A DNA stretch of 64,000 nucleotides from Saccopteryx bilineata. Its lineage: Eukaryota > Chordata > Mammalia > Chiroptera > Emballonuridae. This document shows, in pieces, positions 45,801 through 55,599 of this stretch. The stretch is from positions 263,240,534 to 263,304,533 of the forward strand of contig NC_089493.1 of NCBI RefSeq assembly GCF_036850765.1. Reading direction: 5' to 3'. The translations under genes and the position numbers were made by a program. The notes beneath the pieces are model-generated. The model was not told where the DNA came from. It made no database searches and saw nothing but the letters and a program-made list of their open reading frames with translations. Positions within the stretch are counted from its first letter, which is position 1. The number at the start of each line of letters is the position of its first letter.

Positions 45801-48800
45801 GCTGAAATCTCTAAAATATGAGGTGCCATTACCTTCTCTCTGAAAATAAGATTTTCTTTTAATGAAAAGGTAAAATAAATCTGAAGATAAAAGTTAAGAG
45901 AATAGGAAAATCCTAGGCTCTCTAAGGCCTCCAAGGTCATTTTATCTATCTACAAGCCTATTTTCCCCAATTCAGACAGGTGTCTTTCTTGAGCTGAGAG
46001 AACTCTACAGAGATATAAAAAAAAAATGACCAGACAGATAACTAAACAGATAGATAGATATAGATAGATAGATAGATAGAGAGATAGATAGATAGATAAA
46101 TGATCATTTATAAATATTAAGTATACCCTGTGATCAACTCACTTTACAGGGATAAACTTACCTATCACCATTATTATTATCAGTAGTAGAAGAAGAAATT
46201 CTTGGTTCCTTGTCTAACTGGGTACATCTTATGGGCTGGGCACAGGAAGTCTCTGCAAAATCAAGGCTAGATTCTATCCTCTCAAAAGAAAACACTATAA
46301 GCAGAGAAGGAATTAAAGAAAATAACCACTCCATTATTTCCAAACTAACCTTTCATTAAAATGTCTTCCACCTGTTGCCTAGAAGAGCCTACTTTTGGAC
46401 TTTTGTCATATCATAAAATTTTAAGTCTTTAAATTTTCAGGAAAAGGTACAAATCTATGTCCTTCTGAAAACCTTTCCAGATTGATCCACCTCATTCCAG
46501 AATGGTCAAGTAGTGTTAATTTTATTTTATGTACTGTGTTTTATATCATTTGTTCTTCAAACTTTCCTCTAGGAATAGAAATATACCTAAGAATAGCTGA
46601 AAATGTCAGCCCATTCTCCTCAGCCTCATGACCTTAGAGAGAAGGTCTCAGAGCCTATGCTATGGAGTTCTTTGTCCTAAAAATCAAATCCCTGAGCATA
46701 TGCTGAAACAGCATGGGAAACCCAGAATATACAAGGGTAGATGGAAACTAAATTCTTTCAACCTAGGAAAAATAACGTATCTCTTCTAAGTAGATTCTGA
46801 ACATATAAAAATGAATTTAAACTACGTTTTAAAAATCTAGATGAGACTATATTTATATTCTGAAGTCCATGTAATCTACTTTTATAAAAATCTGTACCCC
46901 TTAAGGTGGTATAGTTATAATACTATTAATAGAAGGATGAAATATTTTAAAATATCTCAAAGTCTCATCTAATTCTTTATTAGGAAGATGGAGGGAAGGA
47001 GTGAAGCTGTCAGCTTACTCTATACCTCTGGTAACAGTTTCTCTGCCTAACTCAAATTCTTTTTCTCTCACTATAAGCCATACCCAAGCACTGCTGAAGG
47101 GACTTCTGTAGCACAGTCTGGACAGTGTCCTCAAATTCTTCATTAGTAAGACTTAATTTTTTCTGCAGAGACAAGGATAGGGAAGGAAAACTGCTCATCT
47201 TTTCCTAGTTCTCCTCTTTGGCCAGTCAGAAAAGCCTCCTTTAGATAAAGCAGTAAATTAACAAGGTCAAGAACATGAAGTCAATGATCGTACATAAGAA
47301 CTCCATAAACTCTATCCCAGATCTACTGGGAATAAAGGAGTCAAAAATTGAATAAAGTTGATTTAATTTCTGTCTACCTCTAATCTCAATTCCATCCCAC
47401 CTCAGGCCCTACCTACCTGCCCATTATTTTCTGCTAAATGCTTTCGTCAAAACATTTTTTACCTCCCATTAAAAAAAAATGGAAGTCTCAAAAAAGGAAT
47501 AAAAAACTGAAACTACAAGAATTTCCCCAACATGAAAAGATTCTGTTTGTCCAGGATGGGTAACTAAAAGAAACTGTCCCACTAGAGCACATCAATGTGA
47601 CTGATACCTTTTCTTTCTTTTCTGCTTGCTTCTTAGCTTGAGCCTTTATTTTTCTCTCCTGGCCACTGCTTGGACCATTCTCTGTGGTTGCTTTCTCCTC
47701 CTTCTTCTGTAACTCGGTCTTTATCAGGTCTGGCCTGGCCTCTGCCCCCTGGGAACTGATCCCCAGGGTCTCCTCTTTGGGTGAGGTAGGGCTTAAGGGC
47801 ATCAGGCTATGCAATTTTTGTGCAGGTGGGGCAAAAGGTTTTTTTGGTCCTTTCCCATATTCTGAAAGAAATTTGGTCATCAAATGGAATTTATAAACCA
47901 TAGAATCTAACACAGAGACTGCTAAACACTGCTCATTGACTAACTATTCCAGAATTGTCTGGAGAAATATTTTAACAAATTCAGATTTCTAGGCCTCTCC
48001 TCAACTACCCTCACCTCCTCTGCCCTGAGATTCTGATGAAATATTTTGAAGTGAGGCCCAAGAATTTGTTATTTTATAAGACTATCTAGATGATTCTGAT
48101 AAAATTGCAGGCTTAAGAACCACTGAGTGCCTGACCAGTGGTGGCATAGTTGATAAAAAGTATCAACCTGGAATGCTGAGGTCTCTAGTTTGAAACCCCA
48201 AGATCACAGCTTGAATGCAGGCTCCTCAGGAAGAGCACAGGCTTGCCAGCCTGCGAACGAGGTCATCAACATGTTCCCAAGGTCACTGGCTTGAGTCCAA
48301 AGATTTCTGGCTTAAAGTCGAAGGTCACTGGCTTGAGTAAGGGGTCAATGGCTCATCTTGAGTCCCCCAGTCAAGGCACATATGAGAAAGCAATCAGTTA
48401 ACAACTGAAGAAAAGCAAATAGGAGTTGATGCTTCTCATCTCTCTCCTCCCTCTCTCTCCTTTCCTGTATCTCTCTTTATAATCAATTTTTTTTAAAACC
48501 ACTGAGTAATTCAAAGTAATAAATATGATAAATATAAGCATATGGATAACTGAATTATTCAAATGTGAAAATTTTTTTAATTTGCTTATTTTAACTTTGG
48601 ACAAAATTGTATGGAAAATTAAGAAAAAATGAAAAAAACTAGTCATAATCTACAAATGATACAATGAAAATTACAGTCATCCTCCCAGTATGAGTAATAT
48701 CTCTTTCTTCTGAGCTTCCATACTATTTTCTATCTGCCTGGTGGCAGTCACCCAATTCAAATTTATGTTACAGATATGTAAATGTCTTTTCTCTCCCTAT

Positions 48801-49340
48801 AAGTTCATACATTCCTTAAGCAGTACTGTTTCTAAGACATGTATTTCACTCAAGTGTCTAGAAACGTAGTAACTTTAACAGAGTGGACACAAAATATATG
48901 TGAACTAAGCTTCTCTTTGGTGGGAACCTGAACCCCTTGGTCTAGATGACCAAGAGCTGAGACAGAACAAAAAAATGGGAGAAATGTATAATGATAACCT
49001 CCCTCACTTTTTTTTTTTACTTGTTGATTTAAGAGAGAGAGAAATACCAATTCGTTGTCCCACTTAGTGATGCATTCATTGGTTGATTCCCATATATGCC
49101 CCAACCTGGGATTGAATCCACAACCCTGGCACATTGGGATGATGCTCCAACCAACTGAGCTACCCAGCCATGGCCATGAGAGAGACAGGAACATCGATCT
49201 GTTCCTGTATGTACCCTGACCGCGGATCAAACCAGCAACCTCTGCATTTCAGGATAATCCTAACCAACCAAGCTATCCAGCCAGGGCCGAACCTCCCTCA
49301 TTCTTGACTTACCTTCTTTACTCTGCAATGTTGTCATCAT
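29631..49340 (-). CDS. ZCWPW1: Zinc finger CW-type and PWWP domain protein 1, complete coding region
   Basis: Sixteen coding exons, all with matching phases, in transcript order: 49340-49313, 47861-47608, 47162-47084, 46294-46162, 45839-45682, 45512-45390, 40085-39969, 39228-39108, 38490-38415, 37213-37109, 35244-35161, 34333-34267, 33782-33691, 32131-32077, 31616-31488, 29938-29631. They sum to 1929 nt (642 aa; human about 648). The start MMTTLQSKEEYGKGPKK matches the human N-terminus. The CW zinc finger (about aa 259-312) shows VWVQC, PNCEKWRRL, WSCDQN and NRCDIPEE, giving its Trp and four Cys. The PWWP domain (about 322-400) has GSIIWAKQYGYPWWPGM. The acidic C-terminus keeps SSDLDLEQLMEDV. 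The protein reads H3K4me3 plus H3K36me3 marks left by PRDM9 and promotes meiotic break repair in the germ-cell nucleus. The 5' non-coding exons were not resolved. Confidence 0.93.
29975..30293 (-). mobile_element. Type B-like SINE, antisense, old
   Basis: Ends gccaccagccagggcc and contains gatccacccc and gggaggaaaagcagatggcc. It lies 37 bp from the acceptor of the last ZCWPW1 exon, within the last intron. Confidence 0.75.
30325..30690 (+). mobile_element. Type B SINE
   Basis: Head GCCATGGCCGGTTGGCTCAG, ctgaggctccattgtagcaa, one catt-gccccctggtg module and a poly(A). In the last ZCWPW1 intron, opposite to the gene. Confidence 0.92.
30822..31045 (+). mobile_element. Short SINE (type C)
   Basis: Head GCCTGGCCTGTGGTGGTGCA, gggcttgcctgttcaaggca, tail of aaataaaatc and (GA)n. 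The aaaagggctttgga duplication lies on both sides. Confidence 0.8.
31060..31270 (-). mobile_element. MIR-like SINE, antisense
   Basis: agatctagattcaagccata, then aaatggtaaataccccgtca and aatactcaacaaatgttagt follow the antisense MIR order. Confidence 0.55.
32180..33330 (+). mobile_element. Old LINE-1 3' part (ORF2 end and 3'UTR)
   Basis: Shows aatatttgcgaaaggcacat, gggaaatgcaaattaaaata, tatgatccagcaatcaagct and ggtaaataaactgtggtaca, the classic ORF2 C-terminal to 3'UTR series. In a ZCWPW1 intron, antisense to the gene. Heavily diverged. Confidence 0.8.
34684..34862 (+). mobile_element. Short SINE (type C)
   Basis: Head GCCTGATCTGAAGTGGCACA, GGTTCAAAACC, cccggtcaaggcacatatgg and an (AAAT)n-like tail. 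Confidence 0.8.
35823..36355 (+). mobile_element. Type A SINE interrupted by a LINE-1 3' end
   Basis: The SINE head and body run from 35823 to about 36095. Text gatgggtatgcaacagaatt to ccattaaatttaataaaaat (about 36095-36250) is a LINE-1 3'UTR. The SINE then resumes with agcacatatgagaagcaatc and its CT tail. Confidence 0.75.
36360..36697 (-). mobile_element. Type A SINE, antisense
   Basis: Ends accacccggtcaggc. The 16-bp duplication tctgtctcactctttt lies on both sides, in the CT tail of the preceding SINE. Confidence 0.9.
37322..37695 (+). mobile_element. Type B SINE
   Basis: Head GCCCTGGCCGGTTGGCTCAG, one cgccccctggtgg module, A-rich tail ending in (AAAG)n. The duplication gaaagaagtgtggg flanks it. 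Confidence 0.95.
37816..38205 (+). mobile_element. Type B SINE, two-module variant
   Basis: Head GCCCTGGCCGGTTGGCTCAG, two tandem cgccccctggtggg modules, poly(A). Flanked by aaaaccata / aaaaccataaa. Confidence 0.95.
39470..39600 (-). mobile_element. MIR-like fragment, antisense
   Basis: attctgttttctcatctata and ataattgggttgaacta resemble antisense MIR. The identification is weak. Confidence 0.45.
40134..40490 (+). mobile_element. Type B SINE
   Basis: Head GCCCTGGCCGGTTGGCTCAA, ccaaggctccattggagcaa, one module. It lies 49 bp outside the CW-domain exon of ZCWPW1, antisense to it. Confidence 0.92.
40540..40700 (+). mobile_element. MIR-like fragment
   Basis: ctagtccaatccctgactta, ggaaaaacaaaggctcagag and agctgaatttacagcccagg follow the MIR order. 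Confidence 0.5.
41250..41402 (-). mobile_element. VES-type SINE, antisense
   Basis: The minus strand reads TCCTGGCTGGGTAGCTCAAT, GGTTTGATCCC and GAGAGAAACATCAATTTG-like text in complement, the general structure of vespertilionid-type bat SINEs. A (GGTT)n tract precedes it at about 41219-41245. Confidence 0.75.
42407..42852 (+). mobile_element. tRNA-derived SINE with long (AAAT)n tail
   Basis: Head GCCCTGGCCAGTTGGTTCAG, B box GGTTCCATTCC, three gcttggttg-like body modules, cacatatgagaagcaatcaa and a tail of about ten aaat units (42808-42850). The body mixes type B head and type A-like 3' end. Confidence 0.8.
43912..44385 (-). mobile_element. Two antisense type B-like SINEs, one partial
   Basis: A partial antisense copy (about 43912-44018) abuts a fuller one (about 44020-44385) ending ccactgaccagggtcc. 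Each starts with the same gaggaggggagatag-like 3' end complement, so they are tandem same-orientation insertions. Confidence 0.7.
44713..45105 (+). mobile_element. Type B SINE, old
   Basis: Head accctggccagtttaatcag, ggttcgatttctggttaggg, ggctcgattggagcaagctg and a poly(A). Flanked by agaagtctgtttc on both sides. Confidence 0.85.
46049..46099. repeat. (GATA)n microsatellite
   Basis: About twelve GATA/TAGA units with two interruptions, in a ZCWPW1 intron 63 bp beyond the donor of the exon ending at 46162. Confidence 0.9.
47940..48490 (+). mobile_element. MER5-like hAT fragment followed by a type A SINE
   Basis: 47940-48124 has cagatttctaggcctc, tgagattctgatgaa and cttaagaaccactg, the MER5 (Charlie) pattern. 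The SINE runs from 48128 to 48490 and is flanked by aaccactgagt. Confidence 0.7.
49007..49288 (-). mobile_element. VES-type SINE pair, antisense
   Basis: Two complements in series: 49007-49172 ending gctacccagccatggcc, and a shorter one, 49173-49288, ending gctatccagccagggcc. They lie 25 bp downstream of the donor of the first ZCWPW1 coding exon. Confidence 0.75.
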
Positions 49341-49849
49341 TGAGCTCAAAAGTTACACTTTCTTTGTGCCTCTGTTAGAAAAAAATAAAATAAATAACTG
49401 TTATGATTCTGGTTGAACATGATTTTAAACTTTCTTCTTTTTATCTTCTTGGGTTCAGGATTTATTTTCCTAGAACCCCTGAACTGTATTTTCTGCCTTC
49501 TTGATTACCCTCTGCCTCCTCAGTAGTGCCAAATACATGACAGGGGATGATAAGAGTTACTATTATAAAAATTATCAATAATCCTTAGTGTTTTCAATGC
49601 TGAAGACATTAGTATACCCACACAGCTATAAGCCATATGTGGCCCAGCAGAGTACTGAGACTCAACTTGTGATGTTTCAATAATTTATATACTTATCCAA
49701 TTTACATTTTCCACTATTGATATTATTTCTACCCAGTTGTTAGAATTGCTTTTTGTTTTGTCAGCCTAAACTTATAACCCTCTACCCAGTTTTCTTTCTG
49801 TTTAAAGAATATAATTAATTTACTCTTATTTTTATAACAGTTATAATAA

Positions 49850-50035
49850 ACACTGTAACTCTGGTAGGGTCTTTAGAGGTCATAAAATGCCACTTTCCCT
49901 TTTTACAGGTGAAAAAATACACAGAGAGGTTAAGTGGTTTGCCCAAAGCCTCAGTGTTCATATATAATAGAGCCAAGTTGAACCCAACCCTCTGGCTTTC
50001 AAATTCTACTAATACCACATCAATTCTTCTCAATG
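49850..50035 (+). mobile_element. MIR-like fragment
   Basis: ccctttttacaggtgaaaaa, agagaggttaagtggtttgc and accctctggctttcaaattc follow the MIR order in the first ZCWPW1 intron. Confidence 0.6.
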
Positions 50036-51670
50036 AACTTGTTTCTGGTTGTTGGTTTTCAGTACTCTGAAGGCCCTAGACTTGAAACTCAATCTTCCAA
50101 ATCTGCCATCTCCCACTTATAAAGAGACCCAAAAGCAGCATAAAAAGGAACTTTTGGTTCAGACCCTTCAAAGGATCTGAAATTTTAAGATCTTCAAATG
50201 GCCAAGCTATAGTAAATACTCAGCTGTTCAGGGTGTAGGGTTCCTCTCCCAGGTTCCTAATATAAACTCAAAAGCTGTTGGGGCTTGACTTAGTGTGGCC
50301 ACAGCACAGTTAAGTGTAAAGTCTTTTTAAACTATCTTTTGGTATTTTTCTGTTTCTTTTCTTAATTCTATAAATGTGAATAATTCTGATGTGCTGTTCT
50401 CCAATAACTACTTTTCCTTCATGGTAAGGGGCGCACTTTCTCACTTTTTCTATCTTAACTCATCACCACCAACCCCAAATTTTATTTGCTCTAAGAAAAA
50501 AGGCAAATGGGAAATTGGGGGAGAAACACTATAGCAAATTGGTCTCCTTCTTTATATTAATCCTAAATAGAAGCTAAAAATAGAATACAATTGGCTGCAT
50601 AAGAAATATTAATTTGACCACAAATGACAAACATATCTTCTCTCAGATTCCAGGATTCCAAAAATAATCATGAGAAAGTCCCTATGAAGGTAATCTAAAT
50701 TACAAGAAAGGCTATACTAAATAAAAAATGAAAATTAGTATATTTGAGATGACAACATTGGATTTTTAAAAATATACGTCTTTATAATATGCTTGCATAT
50801 ACACAAACTGTCTCTGGAAAAATACACAAAAAACTGACAAAAGTGCCTCTGGAGAATGAAACTGTAGAAGGGAGCTTTTTACTGTACCCCCATGTGCATC
50901 TCTAGTATTTTATAACATATACATATTATCACTTCAACAAAAGTGATTATTTTTAATTCTTTAAATAAAATAGAGTATTATGATTAACCTAAAAATGCAA
51001 AAATTTCCAAGTTCAAATCATTATCTAAGCCTATACTGCCCTCTCTAGGCAAAAGTGTGTTACTGGAGCTCCAACCAACTGGATAAAATTGTGACTCATT
51101 ATTGAGTTAATAAACTGTAGTAAATCTATTAGTAGCAATGTATAACAGTTCCCCTTACTCTAGAGTGGGGATGTGAGGAAGAACATTACTTTCAAGGAAA
51201 ATATCTAACCTGATCAATAGATAAAGGAAAGCCAGTAAGTCACTGACCACTCAAGTTTCTTCTCCTCTGTTCCAGACTAATTCTTTTCTTCCACAATAAC
51301 AAATAGTAAAATCTGGTTCAGAGAGAGAAATTTTTTTAAATAACTAATATGTATACCAAATACCACTTTCATCTAACCAGCTACAAAATGATTGGGGACT
51401 CCAGACCCAGGAATAACAATTGAGGTTTTAATTTATCTTAAATGAAAAAGGTGGGGGGGAATCCAATAAAGCTTCAAGGATGAAAGTAAAAGAAAGTTCT
51501 ATAAGCCAAATGCTATTCATTCAACATAAAAAAAGAAGGATGAATAAGGAGGGGAAAAGAATAAAGGAAACCAAGGGAAGGTGAATGAGGTGCTTCAAGA
51601 AATAGAAAGTTTTATTTCACTTAAACACTAAAAATTATCACATTGGCTTTTAGATAAAATCGCCTAGCTA
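50036..51670. other. ZCWPW1 5' intron, no recognised feature
   Basis: AT-rich sequence with no exon-like frame or clear repeat family. Confidence 0.5.
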
Positions 51671-51674
51671 GCTC

Positions 51675-52310
51675 AGCAGTTCTTAAAGTGTGACCCAAAG
51701 ACTCCGGGAGGTCCCTCCTTTTTCCAACTACCTATCTGTATTAGGTTGGATTTTCTCATATACTTCAACCAAAATAAGATACAAGCATACCTTGGAGATA
51801 TTGTGGGTTTGGTTCCAAACCACCAAAATAAAGTACGTACCCTAATAAAGCAAGACATACTCTTTTTGCTGGCGGAGGGTCTTGACTTCAATTTGTGGGG
51901 GGGTAAAAAAAGGCAACATCTGTAAAGCTCAATAAAGGGAAGAGCAATAAAACGAGGTCTGCCTGTATCATAACAGATTGAATTCAGAAACAGATGAAAA
52001 TCCAGCTGTCGTCTATTAATAGACATAAAAGATATTGGAAAAATGTAAAACACCACCATTTTTCACACTAACATTTCATTCATTTAGGAAAATATATTTT
52101 TCATAAAAAATGTTATGTTAACATGTAATGGGTTTGTTATTTTTAATGTTGATAAATGTTTATATTTTTCTGTTTAATTTGTCTTCGGTCAGAAATTAAA
52201 CTAGCACTCGATAATTTCTAATATATTCATACCAATAAATATATAAATAGATATAAACCAACTTTTGGAGTCCATAATTTTTTAAAGTATAACATATTTG
52301 AGAACTGGTC
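51675..52310. mobile_element. hAT-Charlie-like element with a nested Tigger
   Basis: One end reads cagcagttcttaaagtgtga and the other, inverted, ccagttctcaaatatg, as in Charlie/Zaphod-type hATs. The text tttggagtccataatttttt near 52265 is also typical. No transposase frame survives. Confidence 0.55.
51782..51965. mobile_element. Internally deleted Tigger-type element
   Basis: Starts caagcataccttggagatat and ends, inverted, caggcagacctcgttttatt, the Tigger terminal sequences, flanked by TA on each side. Only about 184 bp remain, so it is a MITE-like deletion derivative. Confidence 0.8.
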
Positions 52311-52780
52311 TAACTAAATAACTTAATTCAGTCTTGTCAATATTTTTCAAAAAGCATTAACTCTCCTCCTCCCCCACCCCATTTAGAATGTGTTCACAAA
52401 TTTCCCCCTCCTAAATATCCAATTGTTTCCTCTTTATATTGTTCCTGGAATCCTTAGTTTAAGAGAATAAAAGTAAACCCTTTAACATTGCCCTCTAACA
52501 CAGACTCTGTGAGCCTCTATAACCTGCATTTAAAGACCTTTTAAAATCTCCTTTAAGCTGGAGTTAGATTTCCTTTTGGTTTTAATATCTAATGGCATAT
52601 AGACCTCCGCTTATTTTCATGCCTTGATTGTTAAGAGCTGTTTTCTTTTTTTTTTTTTTTCCTTCCTGCACTCAGCGAGCATGATTTAAAACATTTAACA
52701 AGAAAGAAGGGAAAAGATTCCAGCTACCTTACTGCCTCTATGTACTAGACTACCTGACATTACTGTCATAACTACTCTAC

Positions 52781-52998
52781 TTGACCTGCTCCGTTCCCGA
52801 CCTGGGCCGGTTCACCCCTCCTGAGGCAACCTGGTGGTCCCCCCCTCCCGGGAGGTCACCATACTGATGCCTAACTTAGTGCGGACGTCCCATCGGCACA
52901 GCGCACGCACTACGGCCCAGAACTCCTGGGCTCAAGCAGTCCTCTTGCCTCAGCCTCCGCTGTAGCTGGGACTACAGCCGCGCGCCACCGCGCCCGGC
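52781..52998 (-). pseudogene. 7SL RNA retropseudogene, 3'-truncated and tailless
   Basis: Minus strand begins GCCGGGCGCGGTGGCGCGC and continues through GTAGTCCCAGCTACAGCGGA, AGGAGTTCTGGGC, GTCCGCACTAAGTTAGGC and GGTGACCTCCCGGGAGGG. It stops at about nt 218 of the 299-nt 7SL RNA (GGAGCAGGTCAA). No poly(A) follows. The target sequence ataactact occurs at 52768-52776 and 52999-53007. The Alu-domain and part of the S-domain are kept, with several changes. Confidence 0.92.
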
Positions 52999-53890
52999 AT
53001 AACTACTATGCTGGAGCTAAACCTTTTACAGAATCTTATACGGAAGTTAATGGTGAACTAAAGCTTCTAGGTTCAGAGAATGCAAGGAAGCACAGAGAAA
53101 CAGCCACTCATCACCAAAATGCTCCTTCAGGACTTTCATCTTGTTCTTGCTAGCTACTGCCCAAGATGCTTCCATATGTGCCCGTTACCAACCTCCAACT
53201 CGCTTTTTTTGTTATCATTTAAAGGCGCACGTCTCCATCAACTTCGCGGCGCCCTTTTCCGTCTCAGGGTGCCAAGGTTTGGAACCGTCCAAGGCCTTCA
53301 CTTCACCTTTAAAACTTGAGGGAAGGATTTTTGGTGACCGCTATTTTTCCTCTTTTTTCCCTCACCAAATCTCTCTCAAGGACAATTAAGATCGGAGGTA
53401 TTACAAAGCTAAAAGTCCTTAACATCCCTCAACGGGTAAAATTGTCTTTCTACCTTCCCTTTCCCACCAAGAACCCCACCATGAGAGAATTTCCCCTCAG
53501 CTTGCCCTCCCGCTGAGGCACCAGGATCCTCATTCTCGTTCAGACCGTCATAACCCGCCCGTATGAAAGTATGGGGTTACTTTTGTTTGTTGGTTGGGGG
53601 TGAATCTGCGGTTAGAGGTTCAAAGAAGCAGGGGTTAAGAGCTGGTTGTTGCCCTGAAGAGAAAACTCAGACGAAAGGTTCCGGGATTGACTGCTCCTGG
53701 CACCTTTATCTGAAACCGAGATATAGCTGCTTCTGGAAAGAGGAAGACCTAAAAGCGAGGAACATTGTGAGCTACTGCAGCAATTGTGCAAGCCCCTCCG
53801 AGCTCGACCTCCTTTTCCCGCCACGGGGAGAAGGCGCGAGGCTACGCACAAGCTCCACAGTACCCTCCCACACAGAACTCTGAGCTGAGG

Positions 53891-53990
53891 CGCGTGCGCA
53901 GCTGGACGACACATTTGCGCTTGCGCAACTGGGTGATGCCGCCATCTTCTAACCCAACGCCCTGTAAAACTACAAATCCCATAATCCTGA
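53891..53990 (-). promoter_or_regulatory. Probable ZCWPW1 promoter
   Basis: A GC-rich, TATA-less block holds NRF1-like cgcgtgcgca (53891-53900) and ttgcgcttgcgcaa, a YY1-like ccgccatctt (53941-53950) and a ZNF143-like actacaaatcccataatcc (53971-53989). Position and minus-strand gene context suggest the ZCWPW1 start site lies here; no transcript evidence is available. Confidence 0.55.
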
Positions 53991-54142
53991 TTGTCCTCAC
54001 TATTTTTTTTTTTTAGGTGGCGGCAGCAGTGCCTGATCCTTAATGAACCACATCTTTCTTTTACTAACTTTTTCTTGGCCCAAACTTTTTTCCTTTTCGT
54101 TCCCTGATTCCTTTTAGTCTCCTTCGCACCCTTATTTTAATA

Positions 54143-54875
54143 CTGTGTGTCCGTAAAGTCATGGTGCACTTTTGACCAGACACAGGATAGCAACAAAAGA
54201 ATAGAAATGTGAAATCTGCAACAAATAAAAGGAACTCTCCCAGTTTCATACCTATTCAGTGCAGTTTGATGTGGGCTCCATTTGTTGCCCATCTGTAGCA
54301 AACGTGCATCTTGTGGTCTATCCGCCGATTTGATAGCGTGCAACAGCCTCAATTTGTACCCCGTAAAAGAGACGTTTCTTTAACACCTTATGAACTGTAG
54401 TCTTGCTTAGGTGTAATTGTCGAGCACACGTGCGCACAGATTTTTTAGGGCTCCTTAGGTAGCTATCCCGTATAGCCTCTACACACTCGTCACTGACTGA
54501 TGGCCTACCAGAAGGGCTTTCTCCACCAAACTGCCGGTTTCCTTCAACTGCTTATCCCACCGAGTAATGTCATTCCTATGTGGTGGTGCTTCATTATAAA
54601 TGCGCTGATATGCACGTTGCACTTCGGTCACGGATTCGAATTTTGCGAGCCACAGAACACACTGAACTTTCCTCCCTCCCGTCCACTGGCATGGTTGTGG
54701 GCTGCTCGGGGGTATACAGTTACGTCATCGTCTGCGCATGCGCACATGCTGCCACATCATCCCACAGAAACTGGGAGGGTTTTCCTTTTATTTGGTGCAG
54801 ATTTCACATTTCTATGGTCTTTTGTTGCTTTCCTGTGACCGGTCAAAGGTGCACCATGACTTTACGGACACACTG
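54143..54875 (-). mobile_element. Mariner/Tc1-type DNA transposon, catalytic part deleted
   Basis: Terminal inverted repeats of about 100 bp begin CTGTGTGTCCGTAAAGTCAT at the left and CAGTGTGTCCGTAAAGTCAT at the right (inverted). A TA dinucleotide sits on each side (54141-54142, 54876-54877). The minus strand encodes an N-terminal helix-turn-helix region, including HRNDITRWDKQLKETGSLVE and SKTTVHKVLKKRLF, in the style of the DUF4817 domain of mariner transposases. The frame then stops, and the DDE/D catalytic core is missing. Confidence 0.88.
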
Positions 54876-55048
54876 TATTTTGAGACTCTTCTTAACCCCG
54901 TTCTCGCCTCTCCCGTCCTCTTCTCAGCCACAGGACCCGCACCCCAACCACTCTTGCGGGCCACCAAGCACCCAGTAGAAAGGGTATCGAACAGCTTCCT
55001 TCCCGTTGGCGGAGGCGGAGACCAAGGAGGCCTAAACCTCTTACCACC

Positions 55049-55050
<2 letters not shown>

Positions 55051-55082
<32 letters not shown>
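55051..55082. repeat. (AC)n microsatellite
   Basis: Sixteen AC units, between the mariner copy and the MEPCE promoter. Confidence 0.95.
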
Positions 55083-55084
<2 letters not shown>

Positions 55085-55599
55085 ATTTCTCTGTAAGGCG
55101 GCGAGAAGCCGCAACGTGCGAGGTTCTGGTGGTAGTAGTGGGGAATGTAATACTGTACTATTGGTAGCTGTGGTGGGCATAGGGTCATAGTCTGCGGACT
55201 AGGGGCTCAAGCGCAAGCGTCAGGTGATGTGTAGAAGCATTGGTGTCAGGGCTTTCGGTGTGGAGGCAGAGGGAAAGGCGTAGTGTTCTCAGGTGATCGT
55301 GTTTAAGGGAAGGCTGAGTGAGAAAAACGACTCAAACCTTTCCGGGGAAGAGGAGGTTGGATAACAACGGCTGTCTTAGTGCTGGTTTTTTTTTTCTTAA
55401 TTCAGCAGAGAATATTTTCCAGGAGGGTTAAGTTAAAATGACCTATCGTATTCTGAGAACAGTTCGTAAGAAGACGGCCCCTACATCCCACCTCTTCCCT
55501 TCCCTTCTACTTCTGTTTCCCCTCCTCAGCCCCTCCGAGGCCCTTGTAAGTAGGCGGGCAAAGTGTTGGGGGAGGGCGGTAAACAACCATTCATGAATA

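Noticed and set aside
46049..46099. CRISPR-like repeat arrays or other prokaryotic features
   Set aside because: The only tandem repeats are simple microsatellites with no unique spacers. The window is eukaryotic.
53563..53883. 106-codon plus-strand frame upstream of MEPCE
   Set aside because: It lies opposite the ZCWPW1 5' region in CpG-rich DNA, without a recognisable domain; it is probably chance.
14092..54875. Functional link between the U6 retrocopy, the 7SL retrocopy and MEPCE (an snRNA-capping enzyme)
   Set aside because: U6 and 7SL are among the most often retrocopied RNAs, and both inserts show LINE-1 hallmarks. Proximity is best taken as coincidence.
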